A stretch of 24,976 nucleotides of DNA. Origin: Verrucomicrobiota bacterium (lineage in GTDB: Bacteria > Verrucomicrobiota > Verrucomicrobiia > Opitutales > Opitutaceae). The DNA is taken from positions 1-24,976 of the forward strand of contig JAEXPG010000286.1 in assembly GCA_023447015.1 (NCBI GenBank), written 5' to 3'. This document shows, in pieces, positions 1 through 8,610 of this stretch (the first letter of the stretch is position 1; each line of letters opens with the position of its first letter). Below the pieces are notes generated by a model that was not told where the DNA came from, ran no database searches, and worked only from the letters and a program-made list of their open reading frames with translations. The position numbers and the translations under genes are program-made.

Positions 1-2
1 AC

Positions 3-539
3 CGCTTCTTCGCGATGACGATGCTCGACCAGAACCGCGCCAAGGCCCAGCTCGCCCAGAAGGCCGGCGTCGACACCACCGCCGTCACCAACCTCGCCAT
101 CTGGGGCAACCACAGCTCCACGATGTATCCTGACTTCGCCAACACGAAGATCAACGGCAAGCCCGCCACCGAGGTCATCGCCGACCAGGCCTGGTTCAAG
201 GACACCTTCATCCCGACCATCCAGCAGCGCGGCGCCGCCATCATCAAGGCCCGCGGTCTCAGCTCCGCCGCCTCGGCCGCCAACGCCGCCTGCGACACCG
301 TCCGCGCCCTCAGCACCCCCACCGCCCCCGGCGACTGGTTCAGCGTCGGCGTCTACTCCGACGGCTCCTACGGCATCGAGAAGGGCCTCATCTACTCCTT
401 CCCGATCCGCACCAACGACGGCAAGACCTTCGAGATCGTCCAGGGCGTCCAGCTCAGCGAGTTCTCGAAGCAGAAGATCGTCGAGACCGAGAACGAGCTG
501 AAGGAAGAGAAGGGCCTGATCGCCGACCTCCTCGGCTGA
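3..539 (+). CDS. mdh: Malate dehydrogenase, C-terminal part (5' end outside window)
   Basis: NAD-dependent malate dehydrogenase interconverts malate and oxaloacetate in the TCA cycle in the cytoplasm. The reading frame is already open at base 3, so the visible 178 residues are the C-terminal half of a protein that is usually about 330 residues long. The fragment begins RFFAMTMLDQNRAKAQ, the conserved block carrying a substrate-binding arginine (LDxNRA). It continues with AVTNLAIWGNHSSTMYPDF, which contains the catalytic histidine of the IWGNHS motif. These are hallmarks of the MDH subgroup related to the eukaryotic cytosolic enzyme. The methionine at 15 is internal to the family and should not be taken as the start. 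The gene ends in TGA and is followed 29 bp later by a strong terminator, so it is the last gene of its transcript. The identification is secure; only the start is missing. Confidence 0.95.
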   Translation, partial: RFFAMTMLDQNRAKAQLAQKAGVDTTAVTNLAIWGNHSSTMYPDFANTKINGKPATEVIADQAWFKDTFIPTIQQRGAAIIKARGLSSAASAANAACDTVRALSTPTAPGDWFSVGVYSDGSYGIEKGLIYSFPIRTNDGKTFEIVQGVQLSEFSKQKIVETENELKEEKGLIADLLG

Positions 540-567
540 TCCGGACCAACTCGCACTGTTTCACCGA

Positions 568-596
568 CGGCGGCCCCTCACCGGGCCGCCGTTTTT
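568..596 (+). terminator. Rho-independent terminator of mdh
   Basis: A perfect 9-bp GC-rich stem (568-576 paired with 583-591) with a 6-nt loop is followed directly by TTTTT at 592-596. It lies 29 bp after the mdh stop. There is no T-run on the other side of the stem, so it should act mainly for the + strand and not for the convergent carboxypeptidase gene. Confidence 0.9.
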
Positions 597-687
597 CGTC
601 TCCGGATCGCTCCGCCCGGAAGCCATCCGGCTCCTCACGCGACCGCCCCGCGGCGCCGTGCGCCCGATCCGCGCCCCGCGCCCTGCC

Positions 688-2178
688 TCACCCGGCGCAC
701 AGCGGCAGATAGCGCTCGCCGAGATAGCGCACGAGATGCCGCGGCGAGATCCCCTCGCCCGTGACGGCGCGCACCAGCTCCTCCGTCGCGAGCCGGCGGC
801 CGCGCCCATGGATCTGCGTGCGCAGCCAGCCGAGCAGCCGCTCGAACCGGCCCGCGGCGAAATCGTCCTCGAGCCCCGGCAACGCCGCGAGCGCCGCGTA
901 CCAGAGCTGCGCGGCGATCATGTTGCCGAGGCAGTAGCTGGGGAAGTAGCCGAACGCGCCGCCGGACCAGTGGATGTCCTGCAGGCAGCCTTCGCCGTCA
1001 TGCGCGGGCGTCAGCCCGAGCAGTTCCTGCGAGAGCGCGTTCCAGGCGGCCGGCAGATCGGCCACCGCGAGTTCGCCGCGGAACAACCGGCGCTCGAGCT
1101 CGAAACGCAGCACGATGTGCAGGTTGTACGTGACCTCGTCGGCATCGACACGGATGAGCGTGGGCGCAACCTCGTTGATCGCGCGGTGGAGCTCGTCGGC
1201 CGAGACCGCGTCGAGCAGCGGGGCGAAGCGGGCGCGGAACTTCGGCTCCCAGTGCCGCCAGAACGCCCGGCTGCGCGCGACCTGGTTCTCCCAGAGGCGG
1301 CTCTGCGACTCGTGGATCCCCATGCCCACCGCCTCGCCGAGCGGCGTGCCGATCCACTCGCGGGGCAGCCCCTGCTCGTACAGGCCGTGCCCGGTCTCGT
1401 GGATCGAGCTGAAGAGCGAGTCCAGCGGGTTGTCCACGTCGAAGCGCGTGGTCATCCGGATGTCGTGTCCGTCGCCCGAGCAGAACGGGTGCAGCGACAC
1501 GTCGATCCGGCCGCGGGCGTAGTCGAACCCCATCGCGGCGGTGACTTCGTGGAGGAACTCGCGCTGCGCCTCGACCGGGAAGCCCCGCAGCGCCTCGCGG
1601 CGCGTCGGCCGGCGCGCCGCGACGATGCGGCGCGCGAGCGGCACGAGCTCGCGTCTCAGTTCGGCGAAGAGCGCCTCGATCCGCGCGGCGGTCATGCCCG
1701 GATCGTGCTTGTCGATCGCGTGGTCGTAGGCGTCGGCCAGCCCGAGCAGTTCCGCCTCACGGCGGGCGAAGTCGAGCTGCCGCTGGAGGAACGGCGCGAA
1801 CCTCGCAAAGTCGCGCGCGGCGCGCGCCTCCGCCCAGGCGTGGTACGCCTCGCTGTCGAGCCGCGCCTTCGCGCGCACGAACTCCGCGGGCAGCTTCGTG
1901 AGGCGGTCGTAGTCCTTGCGCGCGTGGTGCCGGAGCACCTGCTCGTCGGGGGCCGCGCCGGCCCCGGCCGCCTCGAGCGCGGCGAGCGACTCGCCGATCC
2001 GCGGGTTCGTCGCCTCGCGGTGGTGCAGCTCGGCCAGCAGGGCCGACTGCTCGGCGCGCCGGCCCGCCGACTCCGGCGGAAGGAACACCTGCTCGTCCCA
2101 GCCCAGCAGGCTCTGCACGGAGGCGAGGACGTTGGCGCGTTTCAGATCGGCGACGAGTTGTTCGGCGGCGGGCGACAT
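688..2178 (-). CDS. M32 family metallocarboxypeptidase (carboxypeptidase Taq-like)
   Basis: This 496-residue protein has the usual length of M32 zinc carboxypeptidases, cytoplasmic enzymes that remove C-terminal amino acids from peptides with broad specificity. All six family signatures are visible in order: HPF (in LHPFCSG), DxRxT (DIRMTT), the zinc site HExxH (HETGH, His260, Glu261, His264), HESQSR, IRxD (IRVDAD) and GxxQDxHW (GCLQDIHW), followed by the usual GYFPSY. There is no signal peptide. The start at 2178 gives the normal family N-terminus ending in a DEQVFLPP motif. Upstream is pyrimidine-rich, with no Shine-Dalgarno. It lies downstream of, and in the same direction as, the secreted-protein array, but a 238-bp gap separates it from gene A and there is no evidence of co-transcription. 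It looks like a housekeeping peptidase. Confidence 0.95.
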   Translation of the reverse strand: MSPAAEQLVADLKRANVLASVQSLLGWDEQVFLPPESAGRRAEQSALLAELHHREATNPRIGESLAALEAAGAGAAPDEQVLRHHARKDYDRLTKLPAEFVRAKARLDSEAYHAWAEARAARDFARFAPFLQRQLDFARREAELLGLADAYDHAIDKHDPGMTAARIEALFAELRRELVPLARRIVAARRPTRREALRGFPVEAQREFLHEVTAAMGFDYARGRIDVSLHPFCSGDGHDIRMTTRFDVDNPLDSLFSSIHETGHGLYEQGLPREWIGTPLGEAVGMGIHESQSRLWENQVARSRAFWRHWEPKFRARFAPLLDAVSADELHRAINEVAPTLIRVDADEVTYNLHIVLRFELERRLFRGELAVADLPAAWNALSQELLGLTPAHDGEGCLQDIHWSGGAFGYFPSYCLGNMIAAQLWYAALAALPGLEDDFAAGRFERLLGWLRTQIHGRGRRLATEELVRAVTGEGISPRHLVRYLGERYLPLCAG

Positions 2179-2282
2179 GGCCGCGGAGCATGGCGGCCCC
2201 GCCGGGTTTCACAAGCAGCGGCGTCGTGCCTCCGGGGGGCCCGAACTCTCACGAGGGAATCGACCTACGCCGCTTCCTGTAG

Positions 2283-2301
2283 GCCGGGGCGTCGACCCGG
2301 C
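2283..2301. repeat. Short GC-rich palindrome, possibly a REP-like element
   Basis: GCCGGG (2283-2288) and CCCGGC (2296-2301) form a perfect 6-bp inverted repeat around a 7-nt loop that itself contains GTCGAC. It sits in the 238-bp gap between the carboxypeptidase and gene A. It could be a dispersed palindromic repeat or a weak hairpin at the end of the gene A transcript, since no T-run follows on either side. Only one copy is in the window, so dispersal cannot be shown. I see nothing else clear in 2179-2416 and cannot name a promoter for the peptidase. Confidence 0.3.
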
Positions 2302-2416
2302 TTCTCCGATGGGCCACCTCAGCGCGGTAGCATCCACAGCAAACACCATTCGTGCGCTCACTCCGGCAAATCGTGATGTTCTGGGCGAGGATGAGCACGC
2401 GCCGACGCGCCGCGCC

Positions 2417-5317
2417 TCACTCCCGCACGCCGATCCGGTCGAACGGGATCTCCTGCCAGCCGGGGATCGCGCGCACCGGCGAGCCGGCCTGCAGATTCAG
2501 GTCGCCGGCCGCCTCGTCGACAAAAAGCGGATCCACGTCGACCAGGTTCTCCGCGATCTCCTGCATGCGGCCGGTCGTGCCGCTCGAGGCCTCGATTAAG
2601 CGGAAGTTATCCCAGCAGACATTACGGGAGAAGACCGTGCCCTCGGGCCAGAGCCAACGGTTGCTCTGGTCGCTAACGACCGCCCAGTCGTTGGGAATGC
2701 GCGCGCAGTCCGGATAGGCCTTCGCCCACGTTTTGCCCTGGTACCCAAGGAGCACCAGCTTCTCGAGCAGGTTGCCGTCGTCGCCCGGAGTGTTGTTGGG
2801 AAATCCATCCACGGGCTTCTGCCACTCCAGGGCGCGACTGTCGGCGTAGAGAGCGTTGCCGCACCCAACGATGAGATTGTGCTCCAGCTTGTTGTCGCGT
2901 CCGCCGCCCGCCTTGAGGCCGGCACCGGTCACATCGTAGATGATGTTGCCCTCGGCGCGGATGCCGCTCACGGCGTCGTCGAGATAGATGCCGTTGACGT
3001 CCAGGCCGAAGACCGAGTGGAGCCGGTGGATGAAGTTGTTCTTCACCACGTTGCCGCGCGTGCCCCAATCGCGGCCGGCGTAGATCGCACCGGCATCGGC
3101 GGTGGTCAGGCAGACATCATGGATGTCGTTGAGCTCGACGGTGCTGTTGTTGGAGCCCCACCCCAGAGGTGAAGTCATCTTGGCGCCGGCGAGGTTGATC
3201 GCCGATTGCGGGGCGTGATGGATGCGGTTGTTGCGGATCGTGGCGCCACACCCCCGGATGAGGATGCCGGTGTTCCCGGTGCGACTGAAACGCGCGAAAG
3301 CGCTCACCTCGCAGTCCTCGATCCGATTCCCACTGGACATGAGCTCCGCCCGGTCGCCGCCCTCGACCGTGATCGCGCTATGGCCGACGCCGGTGACGCG
3401 GCACCTTCCCACAAGGACGTTGCGCCCGATCAGCTGCGCGCCGGAAGTGCCGGAGTTGCGCAGGACCAGCCGCGTGAGCTGCAGACCGTCGGCATCGCTG
3501 GCATTGATGCAGTTCTGGCGGGACGCTTCCAACGTCATGTCCCGCACAGCCCAATGGATCGTGTTGGTCAGCTTGAAGATCGACCCATCCACCACCGAGA
3601 GGGTGACGTCCGAAGCGGCGCCGAAACCGGCCGGAGGCCAGAGGTAGAGGATGCCGCTGCCGCGGTCGAGGTACCACTCGCCCGGCCGGGTGATCTCCTC
3701 GAGCAGATTGTAGGCGTACCACGGCTGGCCGCTGACCATGCCGTAGTTGGGCGGCCCCTTCGCCAGCACGATCGTGCGCTCCGTCGCATCCACCCCCGCC
3801 ACCGGCAGATGGTACTCGGCCCACAGGTTCCCCCAGTTGCCGGCGACCCAGATGTCCGTCGCCCCGCTCCACCGCGCCGGCCGATCGCCAAGATAGGCGA
3901 ACTTCGCCGATCCGAGGGACGCACCGTAATAGGCGAACCCGTGATTGAGCCGCAACGGGTCCAACCCGGTCGCCATCCCGGCCGCGCCGGAGCCCGCGTT
4001 CGGCTTCAGCACCCCCGGCACGTAGCGGCAGCCCCAGAAGGGCGTCTTGCCACTCGGCCAGCCCGACTTCTGGGTCGACACAAACCAGTAGCGGAACGGA
4101 TTGCCGTTGGTCACTCCGGTCCACCGATACAGGTAGTACTGCTGCCCGCCCGCCAACGCGTCGCGCATGAACAGCGAAACGCCATCGGTCGTCCCCACCC
4201 GGGTGTACGAACCGGAGACGTCCGGCGTCGTGGTGCCGAAGAGCTGGAACGTCTCGCCCTCCTCGCTCTGCAGGAGCTGCGTCTCCCCTTCGTCGGGCCA
4301 ACGCGCCAGCGGCAGGACCTTGCCATCGACGGCGACCTCCATCGCTGCTCCGGTCGCGATCGCAAACCCTCGCACGTTGAGTGCGCCATAGTCGGAAATC
4401 CCGCGCGCCCGCAGGTCGAGCTGGAGCACCTTCCCTCTCGCGCTCGCGTCGAGCCGGTTCCACACCGGCGAGGCGCTCGTGACCGGCTGGAAGCCCGAGC
4501 CGTCCAGGTGCCGCCCGCCGACGACCCGCACGGACTCGCCCGGATAACCGCGCCATTCCACCGGCCGGCTCGCGTCCGCACCGGAATCGGCGGCGGTGAG
4601 CTCCAGCGTCGCCGTGCGCTCGTACACGCCACCGCGCAACCACACGACGATGCCACCGGCGGGCACGCCGGCGGCAATTCGCGCGCGCACCACCGCCTTC
4701 GCCTTCTCCAGCGTGAGGAACGGCGCCACCTTCGTGCCGGTGTTCGCGTCGCTGCCGGTCGGGCTCACGAAATACTCCGCGCCGAAGACCCGCGGCGCAC
4801 CGAGCGTGTCATCAGGCGTCGTCGGATCGCTGCCCAGCTCGCTCTCCTCGGCGTTGGTCATGCCGTCGGCATCGGTGTCGACATCGGTCACGACCACGCG
4901 CCAGTAGCGGCGCGACTCGGGCGCCGCACCGGCGGCGCGTACGAGAGCGCTCAACTCCTCGCCCCGGCCGATGTGCAGTTCGGGCAGCGCGGACCACGTC
5001 TTCAGATCCGCACTGCTCTCGACGAGGTAGCGTTTGCCCCACACACCCCACCAGCGCAGCACGAGGTTGCCGACCGGGTCGGCCAGGGGGACTGCGGCGA
5101 AGCGACTCGCGGCAGTCAGCGGATCGGTGCCGGCCAGCGCCTCCTGGGCGTTGGTAAAGCCATCGCCATCCTCGTCCACGGCCGCGCCCTTCGTCGGGTG
5201 GTACAGCGCCGCCCAGACATCGGAAAGGCCGTCGCCGTTGCGGTCGACGACCGCGAGCAGCGAGGGTCCGAGAGCCAGCGCCAGTGCGGCGCCCTGAAGC
5301 AGACGTGTGAGTTGCAT
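2417..5317 (-). CDS. Gene A: exported beta-helix protein, GH141-like, with calcium-loop head
   Basis: This is a predicted secreted carbohydrate-active enzyme of 966 residues. Residues 1-22 are a signal peptide. An acidic thrombospondin-3-like segment follows (VDRNGDGLSD, then DEDGDGFTNAQE). Next comes a small beta module with SSADLKTWSALPELHIG and RRYWRVVV, and then a second loop (DTDADGMTNAEE). From about residue 181 (EYFVSPTGSDANTG) to the C-terminus it reads as a right-handed parallel beta-helix with LRGGVYER, GDRPARW, PGEWYLDR and turn motifs such as VKNNFIH. Asp741 (in DAGAIY) and Asp780/Asp781 (in IYLDD) are candidate catalytic acids. The framework resembles GH141, whose characterised members include an alpha-L-fucosidase and a xylanase. 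The frame stays open to 5755, but the start at 5317 gives a signal peptide and lies just after the shared regulatory site. It ends DRIGVRE, as do B and D. Substrate unknown; export is fairly sure, enzymatic activity probable. Confidence 0.85.
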   Translation of the reverse strand: MQLTRLLQGAALALALGPSLLAVVDRNGDGLSDVWAALYHPTKGAAVDEDGDGFTNAQEALAGTDPLTAASRFAAVPLADPVGNLVLRWWGVWGKRYLVESSADLKTWSALPELHIGRGEELSALVRAAGAAPESRRYWRVVVTDVDTDADGMTNAEESELGSDPTTPDDTLGAPRVFGAEYFVSPTGSDANTGTKVAPFLTLEKAKAVVRARIAAGVPAGGIVVWLRGGVYERTATLELTAADSGADASRPVEWRGYPGESVRVVGGRHLDGSGFQPVTSASPVWNRLDASARGKVLQLDLRARGISDYGALNVRGFAIATGAAMEVAVDGKVLPLARWPDEGETQLLQSEEGETFQLFGTTTPDVSGSYTRVGTTDGVSLFMRDALAGGQQYYLYRWTGVTNGNPFRYWFVSTQKSGWPSGKTPFWGCRYVPGVLKPNAGSGAAGMATGLDPLRLNHGFAYYGASLGSAKFAYLGDRPARWSGATDIWVAGNWGNLWAEYHLPVAGVDATERTIVLAKGPPNYGMVSGQPWYAYNLLEEITRPGEWYLDRGSGILYLWPPAGFGAASDVTLSVVDGSIFKLTNTIHWAVRDMTLEASRQNCINASDADGLQLTRLVLRNSGTSGAQLIGRNVLVGRCRVTGVGHSAITVEGGDRAELMSSGNRIEDCEVSAFARFSRTGNTGILIRGCGATIRNNRIHHAPQSAINLAGAKMTSPLGWGSNNSTVELNDIHDVCLTTADAGAIYAGRDWGTRGNVVKNNFIHRLHSVFGLDVNGIYLDDAVSGIRAEGNIIYDVTGAGLKAGGGRDNKLEHNLIVGCGNALYADSRALEWQKPVDGFPNNTPGDDGNLLEKLVLLGYQGKTWAKAYPDCARIPNDWAVVSDQSNRWLWPEGTVFSRNVCWDNFRLIEASSGTTGRMQEIAENLVDVDPLFVDEAAGDLNLQAGSPVRAIPGWQEIPFDRIGVRE

Positions 5318-5356
5318 GTGGGGATTGCGGCCGGAGCATTTCCCAACCGTGCCGCA

Positions 5357-5404
5357 GGTCAATGGGCGCCCAGTCCCCTCCGCCGCTTTCAGACTCAATT
5401 CACG
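5357..5404 (-). promoter_or_regulatory. Shared upstream site of gene A: TGAA direct repeat plus TTGAC
   Basis: On the - strand this reads CGTGAATT, four bases, CTGAAA, then 24 bp, then TTGACC (5362-5357). The two TGAA copies are exactly 11 bp apart, one helical turn. If TTGACC is a -35 box, the repeat is centred near -69, a class I activator position. No good -10 follows (ATGCTC at the 17-bp spacing), which fits an activator-dependent promoter. TTGACC lies 39 bp from the start codon, so the leader would be very short. The same layout stands before B, D, E and F. Confidence 0.6.
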
Positions 5405-5423
5405 CGTCACGCCCGGCCTTCGC

Positions 5424-8400
5424 TCACTCGCGCACACCGATCCGGTCGAACGGGATCTCCTGCCAGCCGGGAATCTGCCGGACCGGCGAATCGGCGCGCA
5501 GGCGCAGGTCGCCAGCCGCTTCGTCGACGAAGAGTGGATCTGAATTCGCGAGATTGTCGCCAATTGCCGCAAAGTGATCGGTTGCGACGATTGAGCTGAG
5601 CGGATTGCCGGACGCATCCTTCTTGTCGGAAACGAGCGCACCCTCGATCCAGCCTTCGTTGCTCCAGCCCGCATTGCGCGAGAACACGCAGCCTTCCGGC
5701 CGCAGCCAGTGCACCTCCGCCAGCACGGCGGCCCAGTCGTTCGGGATCGCCGCACAGGCGGGAAACCGTGTGGGCCAATCCTGCTCCGTCCCCGGGATAT
5801 CGTTTTGGTAGCCCAGCGACACGAGCTTCGTGAGCAAAGGCTCCCAGTTGTCGGAGCCGTACCGCTCGGTCCAGGTCACGCCGCGGGCGTCGGCGTAGAG
5901 TCCGCGGCGACAGCGCACCACGAGATTGTTGACCATGGTGTTGTCGCGCCCGCCACCGACGGTGATGGCGTTGCCGACAACGTCGACCACCAGGTTCCGC
6001 TCGACGGCCACACCGCTGAGGCAGTCGTCGAGATAGATGCCGTGCACCCAACGACCGAGAGTCGAACGGATGCCGTGGATATGGTTCTGCGCGATGACCG
6101 TGCCGCGCGCGCCCCAGTCCTGATGCGCGTAGATGGCGCCGGCGTCGTTGGTGTCGCGGCACACGTCGGTGATTTCGTTCAACTCGAGGCGGTGGTTGTT
6201 CCCGTCCCAGACGATCGCCGAATGGTGCGCGTCGTAGAAGAGGTTGTGCCGCACGGTCTGGCCGCAGCCGAGCACGTTGACGCCCGGCTGATAGCAGTAG
6301 CCGACGCGACCGAAATCCGAGATCTCGCAGTCCTCGACGATCAAGCCGCCGCTCGTGAGCGACGCCCGATCGCCGCCGCTCAGGCTCACGCCCGCCAACG
6401 CCGTGTGCTCGATCCGGGAGCGGCTCACGCGGTGATTTCGGCCCGTGAGCGTCGCGCCGGTGGCGCCACAATTGCGCAGCGTCAGGCCGCGCAGCACGAC
6501 CGAGTCGCCGTCGACGACGTCGATGAGGTTCCGCCTCGTCGCCTCCGCCGTGAAGTCACGCAACGTCACGAAGCTCGCTTCGGTCAACTGCAGCAGCGGC
6601 GTCTCCAACCGCGACACCACGACATCCGTTCCCGCGCCAAAGCCCGCCGGCGGCCAGAAGTAGAGCAGGCCGGTCGCGCGATCGAGGTACCACTCGCCGG
6701 GTTGGGTGATCTCCTCGAGCAAGTTGTACGCGTACCACGGGCGCCCGGCCACGATCGCGCCTGCCGTCGAAGCGCCGAGCGTGACGGTCTTCGTCGCCGT
6801 ATCGATGCTCGCCCGCCGATGCTGGTCAAAGAAGAGACCCTTGAAGTAGCCGTGCACCCAAAGGTCGCCCGCCTGTCCCCAACGCGCCGGACGATCCCCG
6901 AAATAGGTGAAGCGCGTCTCGCCGGCATCGGTCACGGGCTGGTCGACGTTGGTGAAGCCGTCGTGGATCACGACGGGATTGTCGAGGGTGAGTTCGCCCG
7001 TCGCACCGGACGGATCGTACCGCAGCAAACGCCCGAACTGGCCGTCGAGCCGATAGCAGTTCCACCACGGACGCATGTTCGGCACAGTTCGTGGCGGACG
7101 GCCCGTCTCGTTCGTCGCGAGGAACCACGAGACATGGTGGGCGCCGGCCGAGTCCCACGAGCTGCGGTACAGGTAGTACTGCTCCAGACTCGTCTTGGTG
7201 CCGCCCGCGCCATCGGCGTAGGTGCAGCTGACCAAGCCGTCGCGCTTGAAGTGCGAGACCCCGTCGGTGACACCGATCTTCCGGTACACGCCGGCCACGG
7301 CGGGCGTGCTCTTCCCGAAGACCTCGACCACCTCGTCGGTCACCGCCTGCGGGCGTTCGCTGAAGCCGGCATCGGGCCAGCGGCCGAGCTGCATCGGCTG
7401 CCCGTCGACGAACAGTTCCAGCGCGGCAGTCGGAACCGGGGTTCTCTGGTTGGGATCCGCATACTGCTGCACGCCGTAGGCCGCCTGCTTCTCGGCGTCG
7501 GTCGACTGCGCGGTGAGCCCGAGCCACGGCTTCACGTCGACCTGCAGAACCCGGCCCCGCGCCGTCGCATCGAGCCGGTTCCAGACCGGCGAGGCGCTCG
7601 TCACGAGCGAGAACGCGCTCGCCGGGATCCGCCGGCCGCCAACCAACCGAACCTCCTCGCCGGGCCAAGCGCGCCAGTCGACGGAGTTGCCCGCGCTCGT
7701 CCCCGAATCGAGTGCCCCGAGCGCGAGCGTCGTGTTGCGCTCGTACACGCCGCCGCGCAACCACACCGCGATGCCGCCCGCCGGCACGCCGGCGGCGATC
7801 TTCGCACGCACCGCCGCCTTCGCCTTCTCGAGCGTGAGGAACGGCGCAAGCTTCGTGCCGGCGTTCGCATCGCTGCCGGTCGGGCTCACGAAATACTCTG
7901 CGCCGTAGACACGCGGCGTGCCCTTCGCGGCGTCGGCGGTGGTCGGATCGCTACCGAGCTCGATCTCCTCGGCGTTGGTCATGCCGTCGCTGTCGGTGTC
8001 GGCGTCGGAGACAATCACGCGCCAGTAGCGGCGCGCCTCCGCGGCCGAACCGGCCGGCTGCACAACGACGCTGATCTCCTGCCCGCGGCCAACATGCGTC
8101 TCGGGCGACGCCGCCCAAGTCTTCAGATCGGTGCTGCCCTGCACCGTGTAGCGTTTGCCCCACTGGCCGTGCCAGCGCAGCACGAGGTTGCCCGCGGTAT
8201 CGGTGCGCGGTTCGGCGGCGAACCGGCTCGCCGCGTTGAGCGGGTCGGTGCCGGCGATCGCCTCCTGCGCGTTCGTCACCCCGTCGCCATCCTCGTCCAC
8301 CGTCGCGCCCTTCGTCGGGTGGTACAGCGCCGCCCAGACATCGGACAAGCCGTCGCCGTTGCGGTCGACCATTGCGGATAGGGCCGGCAAGCCAAGGACA

Positions 8401-8441
8401 AGCGCCAGACCCGCGCTGAGCAGAGTGCGCGTGGGATGCAT
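5424..8441 (-). CDS. Gene B: exported beta-helix protein, GH141-like, with calcium-loop head
   Basis: This is a 1005-residue paralogue of gene A. It has a signal peptide (residues 1 to about 23, MHPTRTLLSAGLALVLG), the first acidic loop VDRNGDGLSD/DEDGDGVTNAQE, the small module with GSTDLKTW and ARRYWRVIV, and the second loop DTDSDGMTNAEE. The beta-helix starts at about residue 182 (EYFVSPTGSD). The candidate acids are conserved at Asp766 (DAGAIY) and Asp805/806 (IYLDD), 39 residues apart as in A. It differs from A and C by an insert after VLQVDVKP (WLGLTAQSTDAEKQAAYGV), and gene D carries a similar insert. Near the C-terminus it resembles A instead (LYADARG, IPNDWAAV). The start codon is preceded by CTTCCCCAC and no Shine-Dalgarno. 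Its own regulatory site is upstream, and gene A follows after 106 bp. A plant-, algal- or host-glycan hydrolase role is inferred, not shown. Confidence 0.85.
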   Translation of the reverse strand: MHPTRTLLSAGLALVLGLPALSAMVDRNGDGLSDVWAALYHPTKGATVDEDGDGVTNAQEAIAGTDPLNAASRFAAEPRTDTAGNLVLRWHGQWGKRYTVQGSTDLKTWAASPETHVGRGQEISVVVQPAGSAAEARRYWRVIVSDADTDSDGMTNAEEIELGSDPTTADAAKGTPRVYGAEYFVSPTGSDANAGTKLAPFLTLEKAKAAVRAKIAAGVPAGGIAVWLRGGVYERNTTLALGALDSGTSAGNSVDWRAWPGEEVRLVGGRRIPASAFSLVTSASPVWNRLDATARGRVLQVDVKPWLGLTAQSTDAEKQAAYGVQQYADPNQRTPVPTAALELFVDGQPMQLGRWPDAGFSERPQAVTDEVVEVFGKSTPAVAGVYRKIGVTDGVSHFKRDGLVSCTYADGAGGTKTSLEQYYLYRSSWDSAGAHHVSWFLATNETGRPPRTVPNMRPWWNCYRLDGQFGRLLRYDPSGATGELTLDNPVVIHDGFTNVDQPVTDAGETRFTYFGDRPARWGQAGDLWVHGYFKGLFFDQHRRASIDTATKTVTLGASTAGAIVAGRPWYAYNLLEEITQPGEWYLDRATGLLYFWPPAGFGAGTDVVVSRLETPLLQLTEASFVTLRDFTAEATRRNLIDVVDGDSVVLRGLTLRNCGATGATLTGRNHRVSRSRIEHTALAGVSLSGGDRASLTSGGLIVEDCEISDFGRVGYCYQPGVNVLGCGQTVRHNLFYDAHHSAIVWDGNNHRLELNEITDVCRDTNDAGAIYAHQDWGARGTVIAQNHIHGIRSTLGRWVHGIYLDDCLSGVAVERNLVVDVVGNAITVGGGRDNTMVNNLVVRCRRGLYADARGVTWTERYGSDNWEPLLTKLVSLGYQNDIPGTEQDWPTRFPACAAIPNDWAAVLAEVHWLRPEGCVFSRNAGWSNEGWIEGALVSDKKDASGNPLSSIVATDHFAAIGDNLANSDPLFVDEAAGDLRLRADSPVRQIPGWQEIPFDRIGVRE

Positions 8442-8478
8442 GTGGGGAAGAGCCCCAAGGTCGCAGCCCCAGCAAGGG

Positions 8479-8526
8479 GGTCAACGCGCGGGCCCGCCGA
8501 TGGGTCTGTTTCAGAATCAATTCACG
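8479..8526 (-). promoter_or_regulatory. Shared upstream site of gene B: TGAA direct repeat plus TTGAC
   Basis: The - strand reads CGTGAATT, four bases, CTGAAA, a 24-bp gap and TTGACC (8484-8479), 37 bp before the start codon of gene B. The TGAA copies are 11 bp apart. The presumed -10 position (ACCTTG) is poor. The rest of the 169-bp gap between C and B (8527-8610) shows no hairpin or other signal that I can support. Confidence 0.6.
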
Positions 8527-8610
8527 GTTCGAGCCGTTGCCCTGCGCCGCACCCTCGCACCCAAGCCACGCCCGCCCGAACAACCTGAAGCACCGCCCTT
8601 CTCCTCCGAT

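Noticed and set aside
5357..5404. The shared upstream motif as a terminator of the preceding gene
   Set aside because: It is a direct repeat with no stem-loop or T-run, and its distance to the preceding stop varies (overlapping in F-E, about 100 bp in E-D) while its spacing to TTGAC is fixed.
5318..5755. N-terminal extension of gene A by 146 residues
   Set aside because: The extension is Arg/Ser-rich, would bury the signal peptide and would overlap the end of gene B and the shared regulatory site. The start at 5317 aligns with the paralogues.
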